Source: Emiliania huxleyi CCMP1516
Lineage: Eukaryota > Haptophyta > Isochrysidales > Noelaerhabdaceae
Assembly: GCF_000372725.1 (NCBI RefSeq)
Contig: NW_005200880.1
Span: 172,741-236,740, forward strand
Reading direction: 5' to 3'
DNA length: 64,000 bases
The position numbers were made by a program, and so were the translations under genes. Each line of letters begins with the position of its first letter. Within the stretch, counting starts at the first letter, position 1. Of the stretch, positions 39,431-49,620 are shown in pieces. The notes below the pieces were generated by a model, which saw only the letters and a list, made by a program, of their open reading frames with translations, did not search any database and was not told the DNA's origin.

Positions 39431-39939
39431 TCATTGGGTACTATACCAACTAAAGTGATGGCTGGTATAGACAGCGCCGTCGGCGGTGATGGCGATACTG
39501 TGCTTATTTCCCGCCGACACAGCGACGACGCGCTGGCCAGCCAAGGCCTTGACGTTCTTCGGCAGCAGCTGGCGCTGCCTGTCGCCGTGGCCCAACTGGC
39601 CAGAGCCTCCACCACCCCAACTCCAGACACTGCCATCGGCGGTGATGGCAAGGCTGTGGTCGCATCCCGCCGACACAGTGACGACGCGCCGCCCTGCAAA
39701 AGCCTCGACCTTCTTCGGCAGCAGCTGGCTCTGCTGGTCGCCGTGGCCCAGCTGGCCAGCCTCTCCATCGCCCCAGCTCCAGACGGCGCCGTCGGCGGTG
39801 TGAGGGCGAGGCTGTGGCCGCTTCCTGCCGACACAGCGACGACGCGCTGGCCAGCGAAGGCCTCGACCTTCTTCGGCAGCAGCTGGTGCTGCTCGCCGCC
39901 GTGGCCCAAATGGCCATAGCTTCCATTGCCCATTGAGCC
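39431..39939 (-). pseudogene. RCC1-repeat gene fragment, frameshifted
   Basis: About three and a half RCC1 blades are recognisable: YGHLGHGGEQHQLLPKKVEA, then ADGAVWSWGDGEAGQLGHGD and two more. Near 39800 a duplicated TG (GGCGGTGTGAGGG where paralogues have GGCGGTGAGGG) shifts the frame. No F-box or first blades are present, and the frame ends in unrelated SHHFSWYSTQ. It is a dead fragment of the F-box/RCC1 family. Confidence 0.85.
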
Positions 39940-40052
39940 GGTGAGGCCGACGACCCACATCGTCTGTCGACAGCGATTTTTCCCTTCCTGGCGGGTGCGA
40001 AATTTCTTTATCTCGCAGCCCTGCTTGCTGTAAGGGAAAAGAGCCGACCGCC

Positions 40053-40424
40053 ATGTCTCGCGCCGACGACGAGCGTCCGCCCAAGCGGCGGCGCGTGCTC
40101 TCCGACGCGGAGGACGAGCCGACGCGGGAGCTGCAGCGCGACCCGCTCGACATCTCGACATCCGCGGCTCGCTCCTCGAGCTGCACCAGAACATGCCCTC
40201 GTTCAGCGATGTGTGTGTTGAGGTCGAGGGGTCAAAGTCAAGCCAGGAGTATGTTTGCGTGCATCGGCGCGGTGCTGGCCTCGGCGTCGCGGCCGCTGGC
40301 GGCCATGCTCTACGGCGCGTCTTCTGGGCTGCAGGTGGCGCTCGACGTGGACATGGCGCTGACGCTCTACCACGCGGCCGACTACTACGAACGATGGATG
40401 GAGCCGGTGAGGCTCGTCTTCTGA
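40053..40424 (+). pseudogene. BTB/POZ-domain gene remnant
   Basis: ATG at 40053 reads MSRADDERPPKRRRVLSDAE, a nuclear-signal-like start. The conserved continuation IRGSLLELHQNMPSFSDVCV lies in another frame because TCGACATC is tandemly duplicated at about 40147-40162. The BTB core FACIGAVLASASRPLAAMLYG and ALTLYHAADYYE returns to the first frame after a second disruption near 40235. The end of the domain is missing. The pieces match a BTB protein-protein interaction domain broken by small duplications; an odd intron at the second break cannot be excluded. Confidence 0.6.
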
Positions 40425-40613
40425 CGCTACCGTGAAGTATTTGTGTGTGGCTCCCGTGGTGTGTACCTGAGTAAGTAAAGAAAGAAAAGTTTTCCCTCCC
40501 GACCCTCACAATTTTGCAACCCAACCGGAGAACACCGATCGACCAACCTGTTTTCGCGATATCCTGTCTGCCTGCTTTCGTGAGCGCCTCTCGTCCTCTC
40601 TTCACAGACTACA

Positions 40614-42683
40614 ATGCGGGTCATCCTGCTCTCGCTGGCAACTCTGCTCTCGTTGTTTAGTCGCTCATCTGCGTCGTGTGAGAACTGCTTCCCAACCGGT
40701 CCGTGGTTGCCTTCTTTCGTTCCTTCGACCGGGCCATGCACCAGTTCCGGGACGTACATGTACTGTATCAATCAGGAAAATTCGATCGACTGCAGCTCCT
40801 CGCCGACTGAGTTTATCCGCGCCACTTCCGATACGGGATGCTCCGTAGAAAGGTCACCGCCTTCGCCGCCCGTCCCCACGTCGCCGCCTCCGCCACCCCC
40901 GCATCTGCCGGGATCGACAAACGTCGATGGGCCATGCTCGCTCACCAATGGCGGAGTCTGTGCTTCGAGCCCATTTTACCCCGAGCCATACAACACGTGG
41001 GACGGAGTCGATCAGGAGTGCACGATTTCGAACGTACCTGCTGTCCCGATAGAAGCGCGTGCCTTCGACGTGGAGATGCCCTACCTCTACAACGGAGAAC
41101 CTGACTGCACCTCCGATCACGTCATTGTCAACAGCAAAATGTACTGCGGCACCACGGGTCCCAACGGTGTCGTGGCTTACGACGGAATAATCAGATGGAA
41201 GGCAGACTCGGGCGGTCTGACCTCCAGTGGTTGGCTGCTGTGCTGGCCCTCGCCTCCATCATCCCCGCCGTCTCCTCCGGCGCCGCCACCGCCTCCCTCC
41301 GCATCGCCCTCGCCGCCCCCGCCCTCTACGCCGCCGTCCCCTCCGCCGCCGTCCGCCTCGCCCTCGCCGCCGCCACCTTCCGCGTCGCCTTCGCCGCCGC
41401 CTCCCTCCGCCTCGCCCTTGCCGCCGCCTCCCTCCGCCTCGCCCTCGCCGCCACCTGCTCCACCCCCCTCGCCGCTACTGCCTCCGTTCACGCCACCGTC
41501 CCCGCCGTCACCTCCGACCTTCCCTCCCTACTGGGAGGCGAACGACCCTACATCGGTCAGTCCCTTGATCGTGGGAATCGCGGTCAGTGTGGCGGTGCTG
41601 GTGGTCATCGGCGCAGCGGTGTTTTTCCTCTGCAAAGCCCGGCAGCGCCGCCGCGTGCGAGTCGACACTCAGCGCAATTCAAAATATGACCAGCGGCTGG
41701 AACGCTCCAGGCTGAGTAACGAGATTAGTCGTGAGATTGGTCGTGTCGTTGATGCGCTACCGGAAGAGGAACGCGTCGGCGGACGCTTCGAGGCAGACTG
41801 GCGCGAGCTCGTCTTTGGCTCAGCAGTCGCCACGGTGCTGCCGATTGCCGACTTTATGTGCGTTGATCCCCGCGATGTGGGCCTAGCACAGCACGCTGAG
41901 GACTCGGGCCTCGCGGCGATGGAGGCCGAGTTTATGGCGCATGGAACTGAAGAGGATAAAGAGTGCTTTCACTATGTGCGCTACGGCAAGACTGGCGACA
42001 ACGCGAAACAGTGGCCGAATGGCGTCCTCGACGAGGGTCGCGAGAAGGGCCTGTCGCTCGAGTGGTTTGTGGAGCATCGTGACGCCCGTGCGGCGCAGCT
42101 CACCGTCGGCATGGTGCTTGCGCTGCGGCTCTACACGACCGCGTGCTACAAGAGCATTAACAACCATCTGCGCGGTTTCGACGTCAACTTCCAGCCGCGG
42201 CCGCTCAGCGCCGAGCACCCGCACCCCCTACCCATCACGGTCCATCTGCTGACCGAGGCCATAGGACAGCTCCGCGCCGTCGAGGCCAAGGGGCTGGGCG
42301 GAGGCGGCGAGGGGGGCAGCGGTGAAGGCGGAGGGCTGGCCGGAGCCAATCAGGTCACGTTGTGGCGCGGCTTGCGCAATGTGGGCGTTTCTGACGAGTT
42401 TCTCTCTCAGGGCGGCGCGGAGAAGGCTCCGATGTCCACGACGCGCGAGCTCGAGATAGCCATCCGCTACTCGGCAAGCGCGTGTTCGGTGCTTCTCAAG
42501 CTCGAGACAGGCAGCTTCCGGGAGCGCGGTGCTGACCTCTCCTTCTTGTCTGCCTTTCCGGGCGAAGTTGAGGTGCTCTATCCGCCACTGACGCATCTCG
42601 CGCCAACGAGCGACAAGGAGATCGTCAAGTCGGATGGTGGCCTCGAATTCACCGTGATAGAAGTGCGACCGACGTTCGGGTGA
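40614..42683 (+). CDS. CUB-like / transmembrane / ADP-ribosyltransferase receptor-like protein (689 aa, single exon)
   Basis: A signal peptide (MRVILLSLATLLSLFSRSSA) leads into a short Cys-containing region and a CUB-like domain (about residues 109-211; GPCSLTNGGVCASSPFYPEP, CTISNVPAVPIEARAFDVEM). Next come a Pro/Ser spacer of hydroxyproline-rich type, one transmembrane helix (LIVGIAVSVAVLVVIGAAVF) and a basic stop-transfer RQRRRVRV. The cytoplasmic part (residues 345-689) has the R-S-E signature of mono-ADP-ribosyltransferases: TLWRGL, then APMSTTRE, then GEVEVLYPP with the ExE pair. Such enzymes move ADP-ribose from NAD+ to protein arginine or other residues. The order suggests a receptor-like enzyme with outside sensing and inside ADP-ribosylation; ligand and target are unknown. 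Confidence 0.82.
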   Translation: MRVILLSLATLLSLFSRSSASCENCFPTGPWLPSFVPSTGPCTSSGTYMYCINQENSIDCSSSPTEFIRATSDTGCSVERSPPSPPVPTSPPPPPPHLPGSTNVDGPCSLTNGGVCASSPFYPEPYNTWDGVDQECTISNVPAVPIEARAFDVEMPYLYNGEPDCTSDHVIVNSKMYCGTTGPNGVVAYDGIIRWKADSGGLTSSGWLLCWPSPPSSPPSPPAPPPPPSASPSPPPPSTPPSPPPPSASPSPPPPSASPSPPPPSASPLPPPPSASPSPPPAPPPSPLLPPFTPPSPPSPPTFPPYWEANDPTSVSPLIVGIAVSVAVLVVIGAAVFFLCKARQRRRVRVDTQRNSKYDQRLERSRLSNEISREIGRVVDALPEEERVGGRFEADWRELVFGSAVATVLPIADFMCVDPRDVGLAQHAEDSGLAAMEAEFMAHGTEEDKECFHYVRYGKTGDNAKQWPNGVLDEGREKGLSLEWFVEHRDARAAQLTVGMVLALRLYTTACYKSINNHLRGFDVNFQPRPLSAEHPHPLPITVHLLTEAIGQLRAVEAKGLGGGGEGGSGEGGGLAGANQVTLWRGLRNVGVSDEFLSQGGAEKAPMSTTRELEIAIRYSASACSVLLKLETGSFRERGADLSFLSAFPGEVEVLYPPLTHLAPTSDKEIVKSDGGLEFTVIEVRPTFG

Positions 42684-42836
42684 TGGGATTCGCCGATTGT
42701 GAGTCGGATTCTACCAGGCGCTTCCACCGTCGTGGGAGCGCCGCCGCGGCGCTGCTGACACAGCGGAGCCTGGCGAGCCGACGAGCTAGCTCCCTCGTCG
42801 CACACGCGCACGGACGCATGGAGATCCGCGCGCGTG

Positions 42837-43075
<239 letters not shown>

Positions 43076-43182
43076 ATACGCGAGCCCGCTCTCGCTCCGC
43101 CGCTCGTGCGCCCCGCGCATGTCGGCTTTCTCATGCCTCCGGCCTCCGAGCGCCCACCTCCGGCGCTCGGGCGGTTGGGGAT

Positions 43183-43379
43183 GGCATATCGGTTCCCTGG
43201 GCGTTCACTAGCGCTCGCTTGTGGGTGAGAACGGAGTTCTCTGGGTAAGCTCAGCTGTGAACTTCCCAGTTGTTTGCTCTCCCTCCCTCCCTTACCCTGT
43301 TCATGACTTGCTAGCGGGACCTGAGTATTGTACAAAAATAGTGTAAGGCATATCGGTTCCCTGGGCGTTCACTAGCGCT
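43183..43379. repeat. 33-bp direct repeat pair
   Basis: GGCATATCGGTTCCCTGGGC through ACTAGCGCT occurs at 43183-43215 and 43347-43379, identical over 33 bases. The 131 bases between them hold no gene. It may mark a small insertion or duplication. Confidence 0.8.
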
Positions 43380-43644
43380 ACACAGAACAGGGGTGCGCTC
43401 TGCCAGTGTCGACGCGAGGGTGGAGCTCTGGAGCTTTTCAAGAATCATGTGTCGGAGTGAAATGGAAGTTGGAACTTTTAGCCCAGGAGAGCACGACATC
43501 CTCCCCCGCTCCTGGTGGCATCACAGTCTCGGCACCCGTGATGCTCTCGCTGTCGCGATGGCTTCTACAGGGCTTCTAAAGCTCGCCTGCGCTGCGCTGA
43601 GCGTGCGGGTTGCCGCTGCGATTGTGTCATGAAGTGTAAGAGCA

Positions 43645-46600
43645 CTAAGCAGAGCCGCCGCGCCCTGCGCCCCGCCCGCCCCGCCCGCCACGTCCACGCC
43701 CCCCTCGCCCCCCTCGCCTACCGACCGCCTCCGTGCCGCCCACGGGCTGAGCCTGGGGCACGGTGCGCGACGGCGGCTGGTGAACAAACGTCGTCTGCGC
43801 CGCCACCAGCCGCCCAGTTGCGGCGATGGGCAGCGCCGGCTGGCGGCAAGCCGGGCAGTTGGTGTCGCGCTCCAGCACGCGCGGCACACAAGCCTCGCAG
43901 TACAGCGCGTGGCCGCACGCGAAGCGGACCGAACGCGGTGCGTCGTAGCAGAGGTCACACAGGCGCTCCTCGGCCCCAGCCGTCTCCTCCACCGCCCCCG
44001 CCGCTTCGACAAGCGCCTCCAGCCGCGGCAGCGCCTCCGCGAGCGGCATCCGCTTCTTCTTCTTCACGAGAGCCAGCCCGACCACCAGCCGCGTCAGCTC
44101 CTCGGCCTGCGCCGCCGACCAGCCCACGTCGGCCGCCGCGACGCTCTCCGCCGTGTCGGGCTCCTCCAGCGCATCGTCGCACTCGTCGAGGAGGCCAACG
44201 GCGCCGCGGCCGGTCAGGGCGACGAGCAGCGTGATGCCGAGCGCGTAGCCGTCGGTCAGCTGCGAAACCTGCCCGCTCTGCGGAATGATCGGGTCCATGT
44301 ACCCTAGCTTGCCGAAGAGGCGCTGCGTCGAGAGGTGCGACACCTGTTGGTTGCCGCCGGCCGTCGCCTCTGCCGCGCGCGCGAGGCCCACGTCGGCGAG
44401 GTAGCCGTTGCCGCGCCCGTCGAGCAGGATGTTGCCCGCCGAGACGTCGCGGTGCAGGATCATGGGCGAGAGCGTGTGCAAGTAGTGCAGCGCTCTCGCG
44501 GCGTCGCGCAGCACGCGGAGCCGTGCGGTGGCGGAGAGCGGCGGAGGCGGCGTCTCGAAGCCGAGCATGCGGAGCCGCTGCAGTGCGGCTGGAGCGCGGT
44601 AGAGGCGGTCCTCGAGGCTGCCGCCGCGGCAGAGGGGGTAGACGAGGCACGCTCTCGCCGGTGCCAGGCAGACGCCCAGGAGAGGGAGCAGGGACCGGTG
44701 GCACGCCGCGCTGAGCGTGCGCACCTCGCTCTGCAGCTCGGCGAGGCCTTGGGCGCCGACACCGACCAACGCCGTCTTGACGGCGAACCCGCAAGCGACG
44801 CGCGGGAGCGACGGCAGCGCGTCGCAACGATAGACGCGCCCGAAGCCTCCCTCGCCCACCTTGCGCGCCTCGGCAAAGCCGTCGGTCGCCGCGATGAGCT
44901 CGTCGAGAGGGACGGCGGAGGGCGGCGCGGCGGCGGCGGCGAGAGCGGCGACACTCGACGCCGCCTCCGCTGCCTCTGCCGCTGCCGCCGCCACCGCCTC
45001 CGCTGCCGCCGCCTCTTGAGCCTCCGCCGCCGCCACGGCCGCCACTGCCGCCTCTACAGCCGCCGCCTCCGCCGCTGCCTCCGCCGCCGCCACCTCCGCC
45101 GCCTCCGCCCTCATCCTCGCCTCCTCCCTCTCCCTTGCCGCCTCCTCCCTTGCCCGCGCCTCTGCCTCCTCCCTTGCGCGCGACGCCGCCTCCGCCTCCT
45201 CCGCCGCCCGCGCCGCCGCAGCCTCTGCTACCACCCGATCCGCTTCCTCAGCCGCCCGCGCCTCCTCAGCCGCCCGCGCCTCCTCCGCCTGCTCCGCCGC
45301 CCGCTCAGCCGCCGCCGCCTGCCTCGCCGCCGCCTTCTCCTCCTTCTGCCGCTGCCGCTTCAGCGCCCTGGCCTCGCGGACCTTTCGCTCCGCCAGCTCG
45401 TCGCGCAACCGCCGCGCCGCCCGCAGCGCCTCCGAGCCGTCGGCGGCCTGGGTGTTCGCGTTGATCGCCGCCCTGAGCGCCTCCAGATCGGCGTCGCCTC
45501 GGCCGCACGCCTCAACCGCCTCGCGCAGCGCCGCCTCGGCAGCATTGCGCGCCTCCGCCGCCTCCGCAGCCGCTGCCACCTCGCGTGCGGCCGCCGCCTG
45601 TTCGGCTGATTCTGCGACCGCCGCCTCCCCCTCCGCCTCTGCTGCGGTCGTCGAGTGCTCCTCGAAGGTGCGCACGCATTCGGCGTGACCTTTCTCCTCG
45701 GCCCACTGCAGCGCCGTCTTGCCTTCAACAGTGTGCGCCGCAGCATCTGCGCCCGCCCGAAGCAAGCGCCGCACGACGGCGGGGTGGCCGCTGCCGGCGC
45801 CGTATATCAGCGCGGTGACGCCGCTGCTGTTCTGCTGGTCGACATCAGCGCCGCGCCGTATCAGCAAGTCGACCACCCGCTCGTGGCCGTGGTGGGCGGC
45901 CCGCATCAGCGCGGTGCCGCCGCCGCTGTCCTGCAGGTTGATATCAGCGCCGTGCCGAATCAGCAAGCCGACCACCCGCTCGTGGCCGTTGTTGGCGGCG
46001 AACATCAGCGCGGTGAGGCCTTTGCTGTCCTGCAGGTTGACCTTCGCCCCGCGCCGCAGCAGCAACTCGACCAGCCGCTCGTGGCCGTGGTTGGCGGCGC
46101 CCATCAGCAGCGTGAGGCCGCTAGTCTCGCCTCTCTCGTACGTCGCGTCGGCCCGCCCGCCGCCTTCGAGCCACGGCAGCAGCGCCTCCTCGTTGCCTCG
46201 CTCAGCCGCTGCGATGACCTCGTCGGAGACTTCCACGACACTGCCTGACACCGGCTCCGCCGCAGCCGGCGACAGATTACCCGGCCGCACCCGCACGCTC
46301 TCGCCGCCGCCCTCGAGCGCAACCGCGTACCGCCCGCCCTCGAAGCTCTGAGCCACGCCCCGCTGCCCGTTCAGCTCGGGGCGGGAAGAGAGCCCGCCGA
46401 GCTCGACTCGCTGCCCAAGCAGCGGCGCGTCCACCGCTGCCGCTGCCGCGCCCGAGGAGGCGCCGCCCGCCCCTGCCCGGCCGTCTGCAGCCGCCGCCGC
46501 CTCAGCCAAGACCCTGACGCACGCGGCGTTGCCCTTCTCCTCGGCCCAATGCAGCGCCGTCTTGCCGCTCGCACTGCGTGCCGCCGTGTCTGCGCCCGCC

Positions 46601-49600
46601 CGCAGCAAGCGCCGCACGACGGCGGGGTGGTTGAAGAGGGCGGCGAACATCAGCGCGGTGCCGCCGACGCTGTCCCGCAAGTTGACCTCAGCGCCGTGCC
46701 GAATCAACAGCTCGACCACCCGCTCGTGGTCGTTGGTGGCGGCGACCATCAGCGCGGTGCCGCCGCCGCTGTCCTGCAGGTTGATATCAGCGCGGTGCCG
46801 AATCAGCAGCTCGACCACCCGCTCGTGGCCGTTGAAGGCGGCGCCCATCAGCAGCGTGAGGCCGCTCAAGCCGCCTCTCTCGTACGTCGCGTCGACCCGC
46901 CCGCCGCCTTCGAGCCACGGCAGCAGCGCCTCCTCGTCGCCTCGCTCAGCCACTGCGAGGATCTCATCGGAGACTGCCGCGGCACCGCTCGAAGCCCGCT
47001 CCGCCGCAGCCGGCGACAGATTACCCGGCCGCACCCGCACGCTCTCGCCGCCGCCCTCGAGCGCAACCGCGTACCGCCCGCCCTCGAAGCTCTGAGCCAC
47101 GCTCCGCTGCCCGTTCAGCTCGGGGCGGGAAGAGAGCCCGCCGAGCTCGACTCGCTGCCCAAGCAGCGGCGCGTCCACAGCTGCCGCTGACGCACCCGAG
47201 GAGGCGCCGCCCGCCCCCGCCCGGCCGTCTGCAGCCGCCGCCGCCTCCGACAAGACCTTGACGCACGCGGCGTTGCCCTTCTCCTCGGCCCAATGCAGCG
47301 CCGTCTTGCCGCTCGCACTGCGTGCCGCCGTGTCTGCGCCCGCCCGCAGCAAGCGCCGCACGACGGCGGGGTGGTTGAAGAGGGCGGCGAACATCAGCGC
47401 GGTGTAGCCTTTGATGTCCTGCAAGTTGACCTCAGCGCCGCGCCGTATCAGCAAGTCGACCACCCGCTCGTGGCCTTCCTGGGCGGCACCCATCAGCGCG
47501 GTGAAGCCTTCGTTGCTCTGCAGGTTGATCTCCGCGTCGTGCCGCAGCAGCAGCTCGACCACCCGCTCGTGGCCGTTGAAGGCGGCGGCCATCAGCGCGT
47601 TCCAGCCGTCGCTGTTCTGCAGGTTGATCTCCGCCCCGCGCCGCAGCAGCAACTCGACCACCCGCTCGTGGCCGTGGGCAGCGGCGCCAATCAGCAGCGT
47701 GACGCCACTCGCCTGGCCTCTCTCGTACGTTGCGTCGACCCGCCCGCCACTGTCAAGCCACGCCAGCACCGCCGCCTCCTCGCCTCGCTCCGCTGCTGCC
47801 ACGACCGCATCGGGGGCTGCCGCGACACCGCTCGACGCCCGCCCCGCCGCCACCGCTGGAGATAGCGTCTCCGCGACTCTCGGTCCAGCCGAGGAAGCGC
47901 CGCCAGGGGAAGCGCCGCCTGCGCCTTCGCCGCCGGCTGCCGTCGCCGTGGGCCGTCCCGCCACGACCGACTCCTTGACGTGCTGCCGGAAGGCCTCGAC
48001 GCACTCGACGTGACCCTTCTCCTTGGCAGCTGCAGCGCTGTCTTGCTTCTCAGCACGCGCCGCCGTGTCTGCGCCCGCCCGCAGCAAGCGCCGCACGACG
48101 GCGGGGCGGTTGAAGAGGGCGGCGAGCATCAGCGCGGTGCAGCCGCCGCTGTCCTGCAGGTTGAGCTCCGCCCCACGCCGTATCAGCAACTCGACCACCC
48201 GCTCGTGGCCTTGTCCGGCGGCGTACTTCAGCGCGGTGCCGCCGACGCTGTCCTGCAGGCTGACCTTCGCCCCGTGCCGAATCAGCAAGTCGACCACACG
48301 CTCGTGGCCTTGGCCGGCGGCGCCCATCAGCGCGGTGCCGCCGTCGCTGCTCTGCAGGTTGACATCAGCGCCGCGCCGCAGCAGCAGCTCGACCACCCGC
48401 TCGTGGCCGTGGAAGGCGGCGAGCATCAGCGCGGTGTAGCCGGCGCTGCTCTGCAGGTTGATCTCCGCGCCGTGCTGCAGCAACAGCTCGACCAGCCGCT
48501 CGTGGTCATATTGGGCGGCGCCCATCAGCAGCGTGATGCCGCTCACCTCGTCTATCTCGTACGTCGCGTCGGCCCGCCCGCCGCCCTCGAGCCACACCAG
48601 CACCGCCTCCTCCTCGCCTCGCTCAGCCGCTTGCACAACCGCTTCGGAGATTGCCGCGACACCGCTCGACGCCTGCTCCGCCGCCGCCACTTGCCGCAAC
48701 CTCTCCGGCCGCACCCGCACGCTCTCGCCGCTTCCCTCGAGCGCAACCGCGTACCGCCCGCCCTCGAACCTCCCCGCCACGCCCCGCTGCCCGTTGAGCT
48801 CGGGGCGGGAAGAGAGTCCGCCGAGCTCGACTCGCTGCCCAAGCAGCGGCGCGTCCACAGCTGCCGCTGCCGCGCCCGAGGAGGCGCCGCCCGCCCCCGC
48901 CCGCCCGTCTGCAGCCGCCTCCGCCTCCGACAAGAGCTTGGCGCACTCGGCGTGGCCCTTATCCTTGGCAATCTGCAGCGCCGTGCTGCCGCGCACACTG
49001 CGCGCCGCCGCGTCTGCGCCAGCCCGCAGCAAGCGCCGCACGACGGCGGGGTGGTTGAAGAGGGCGGCGGCCATCAGCGCGGTGAAGCCGTCGCTGCTCT
49101 GCAGGTTGACACCAGCGCCGCGCCGTATCAGCAAGCCGACCACCCGCTCGTGGCCTTCCTGGGCGGCGCACATCAGCGCGGTGAAGCCGAGGCTGTTGTC
49201 CTGCGCGTTGACCTCCGCGCCGTGCCGCAGCAACAAGTCGACCACCCGCTCGTGGCCTTGGCCGGCGGCGCTCATCAGCGCGGTGAAGCCGTCGCTGTTC
49301 TGCAGGTTGATCTCCGCGCCGTGCCGAATCAGCAGGTCGACCACCCGCTCGTGGCCGCTGCGGGCGGCGAACATCAGCAACGTGATGCCGCTCACGCCGC
49401 CTCTCTCGCACGTCGCGTCGGCCCGCCCGCCGCCGTCGAGCCATGCCAGCACCGCTTCCTCCTCGCCTCGCTCAGCCGCTAGCACGGCCGCGTCGGAGCA
49501 GCTCAGGGATCCTGCGCCACCGCAAAGCAACGCGCACCACCATCGTCTGGGTTCCGGCTCTTTGAGGGGTAGGGGGCCCGCGGTCGCCGACACACGGCGT

Positions 49601-49620
49601 CGCTCCACCCTGCCCCCCAA
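43645..49620 (-). CDS. ankyrin-repeat / protein kinase / RING-finger protein (~1990 aa, single long exon)
   Basis: About 20 ankyrin repeats (GHERVVELLIRHGAEINLQ type) lie in four or five blocks. Blocks are separated by an SH3-like module (QRVELGGLSSRPELNGQRGV, GGRYAVALEG, VRVRP) and a recurring entry helix (AAERGEEEAVLAWLEGGG). An Ala/Glu/Arg coiled coil (about 44950-45660) follows. The kinase (about 44060-44895) has GEGGFGRVY, AVK, HRDVSAGNILL and DVG in place of DFG, like plant RLK/Pelle kinases. A C3HC4 RING (CDLCYDAPRSVRFACGHALY, CPAC) ends the protein, so it may phosphorylate and ubiquitinate. No ATG opens the frame (first in-frame ATG is at 49374), and a perfect hairpin lies at the 5' end, so the true start is missing or on an unseen exon. 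Confidence 0.85.
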   Translation of the reverse strand: MGGRVERRRVSATAGPLPLKEPEPRRWWCALLCGGAGSLSCSDAAVLAAERGEEEAVLAWLDGGGRADATCERGGVSGITLLMFAARSGHERVVDLLIRHGAEINLQNSDGFTALMSAAGQGHERVVDLLLRHGAEVNAQDNSLGFTALMCAAQEGHERVVGLLIRRGAGVNLQSSDGFTALMAAALFNHPAVVRRLLRAGADAAARSVRGSTALQIAKDKGHAECAKLLSEAEAAADGRAGAGGASSGAAAAAVDAPLLGQRVELGGLSSRPELNGQRGVAGRFEGGRYAVALEGSGESVRVRPERLRQVAAAEQASSGVAAISEAVVQAAERGEEEAVLVWLEGGGRADATYEIDEVSGITLLMGAAQYDHERLVELLLQHGAEINLQSSAGYTALMLAAFHGHERVVELLLRRGADVNLQSSDGGTALMGAAGQGHERVVDLLIRHGAKVSLQDSVGGTALKYAAGQGHERVVELLIRRGAELNLQDSGGCTALMLAALFNRPAVVRRLLRAGADTAARAEKQDSAAAAKEKGHVECVEAFRQHVKESVVAGRPTATAAGGEGAGGASPGGASSAGPRVAETLSPAVAAGRASSGVAAAPDAVVAAAERGEEAAVLAWLDSGGRVDATYERGQASGVTLLIGAAAHGHERVVELLLRRGAEINLQNSDGWNALMAAAFNGHERVVELLLRHDAEINLQSNEGFTALMGAAQEGHERVVDLLIRRGAEVNLQDIKGYTALMFAALFNHPAVVRRLLRAGADTAARSASGKTALHWAEEKGNAACVKVLSEAAAAADGRAGAGGASSGASAAAVDAPLLGQRVELGGLSSRPELNGQRSVAQSFEGGRYAVALEGGGESVRVRPGNLSPAAAERASSGAAAVSDEILAVAERGDEEALLPWLEGGGRVDATYERGGLSGLTLLMGAAFNGHERVVELLIRHRADINLQDSGGGTALMVAATNDHERVVELLIRHGAEVNLRDSVGGTALMFAALFNHPAVVRRLLRAGADTAARSASGKTALHWAEEKGNAACVRVLAEAAAAADGRAGAGGASSGAAAAAVDAPLLGQRVELGGLSSRPELNGQRGVAQSFEGGRYAVALEGGGESVRVRPGNLSPAAAEPVSGSVVEVSDEVIAAAERGNEEALLPWLEGGGRADATYERGETSGLTLLMGAANHGHERLVELLLRRGAKVNLQDSKGLTALMFAANNGHERVVGLLIRHGADINLQDSGGGTALMRAAHHGHERVVDLLIRRGADVDQQNSSGVTALIYGAGSGHPAVVRRLLRAGADAAAHTVEGKTALQWAEEKGHAECVRTFEEHSTTAAEAEGEAAVAESAEQAAAAREVAAAAEAAEARNAAEAALREAVEACGRGDADLEALRAAINANTQAADGSEALRAARRLRDELAERKVREARALKRQRQKEEKAAARQAAAAERAAEQAEEARAAEEARAAEEADRVVAEAAAARAAEEAEAASRAREEAEARAREEAAREREEARMRAEAAEVAAAEAAAEAAAVEAAVAAVAAAEAQEAAAAEAVAAAAAEAAEAASSVAALAAAAAPPSAVPLDELIAATDGFAEARKVGEGGFGRVYRCDALPSLPRVACGFAVKTALVGVGAQGLAELQSEVRTLSAACHRSLLPLLGVCLAPARACLVYPLCRGGSLEDRLYRAPAALQRLRMLGFETPPPPLSATARLRVLRDAARALHYLHTLSPMILHRDVSAGNILLDGRGNGYLADVGLARAAEATAGGNQQVSHLSTQRLFGKLGYMDPIIPQSGQVSQLTDGYALGITLLVALTGRGAVGLLDECDDALEEPDTAESVAAADVGWSAAQAEELTRLVVGLALVKKKKRMPLAEALPRLEALVEAAGAVEETAGAEERLCDLCYDAPRSVRFACGHALYCEACVPRVLERDTNCPACRQPALPIAATGRLVAAQTTFVHQPPSRTVPQAQPVGGTEAVGRRGGRGGRGRGGRGGRGAGRGGSA

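Noticed and set aside
47980..49482. 500-aa plus-strand frame opposite the ankyrin repeats
   Set aside because: It mirrors the repeat structure of the minus-strand ankyrin gene; high GC at third positions keeps antisense frames open.
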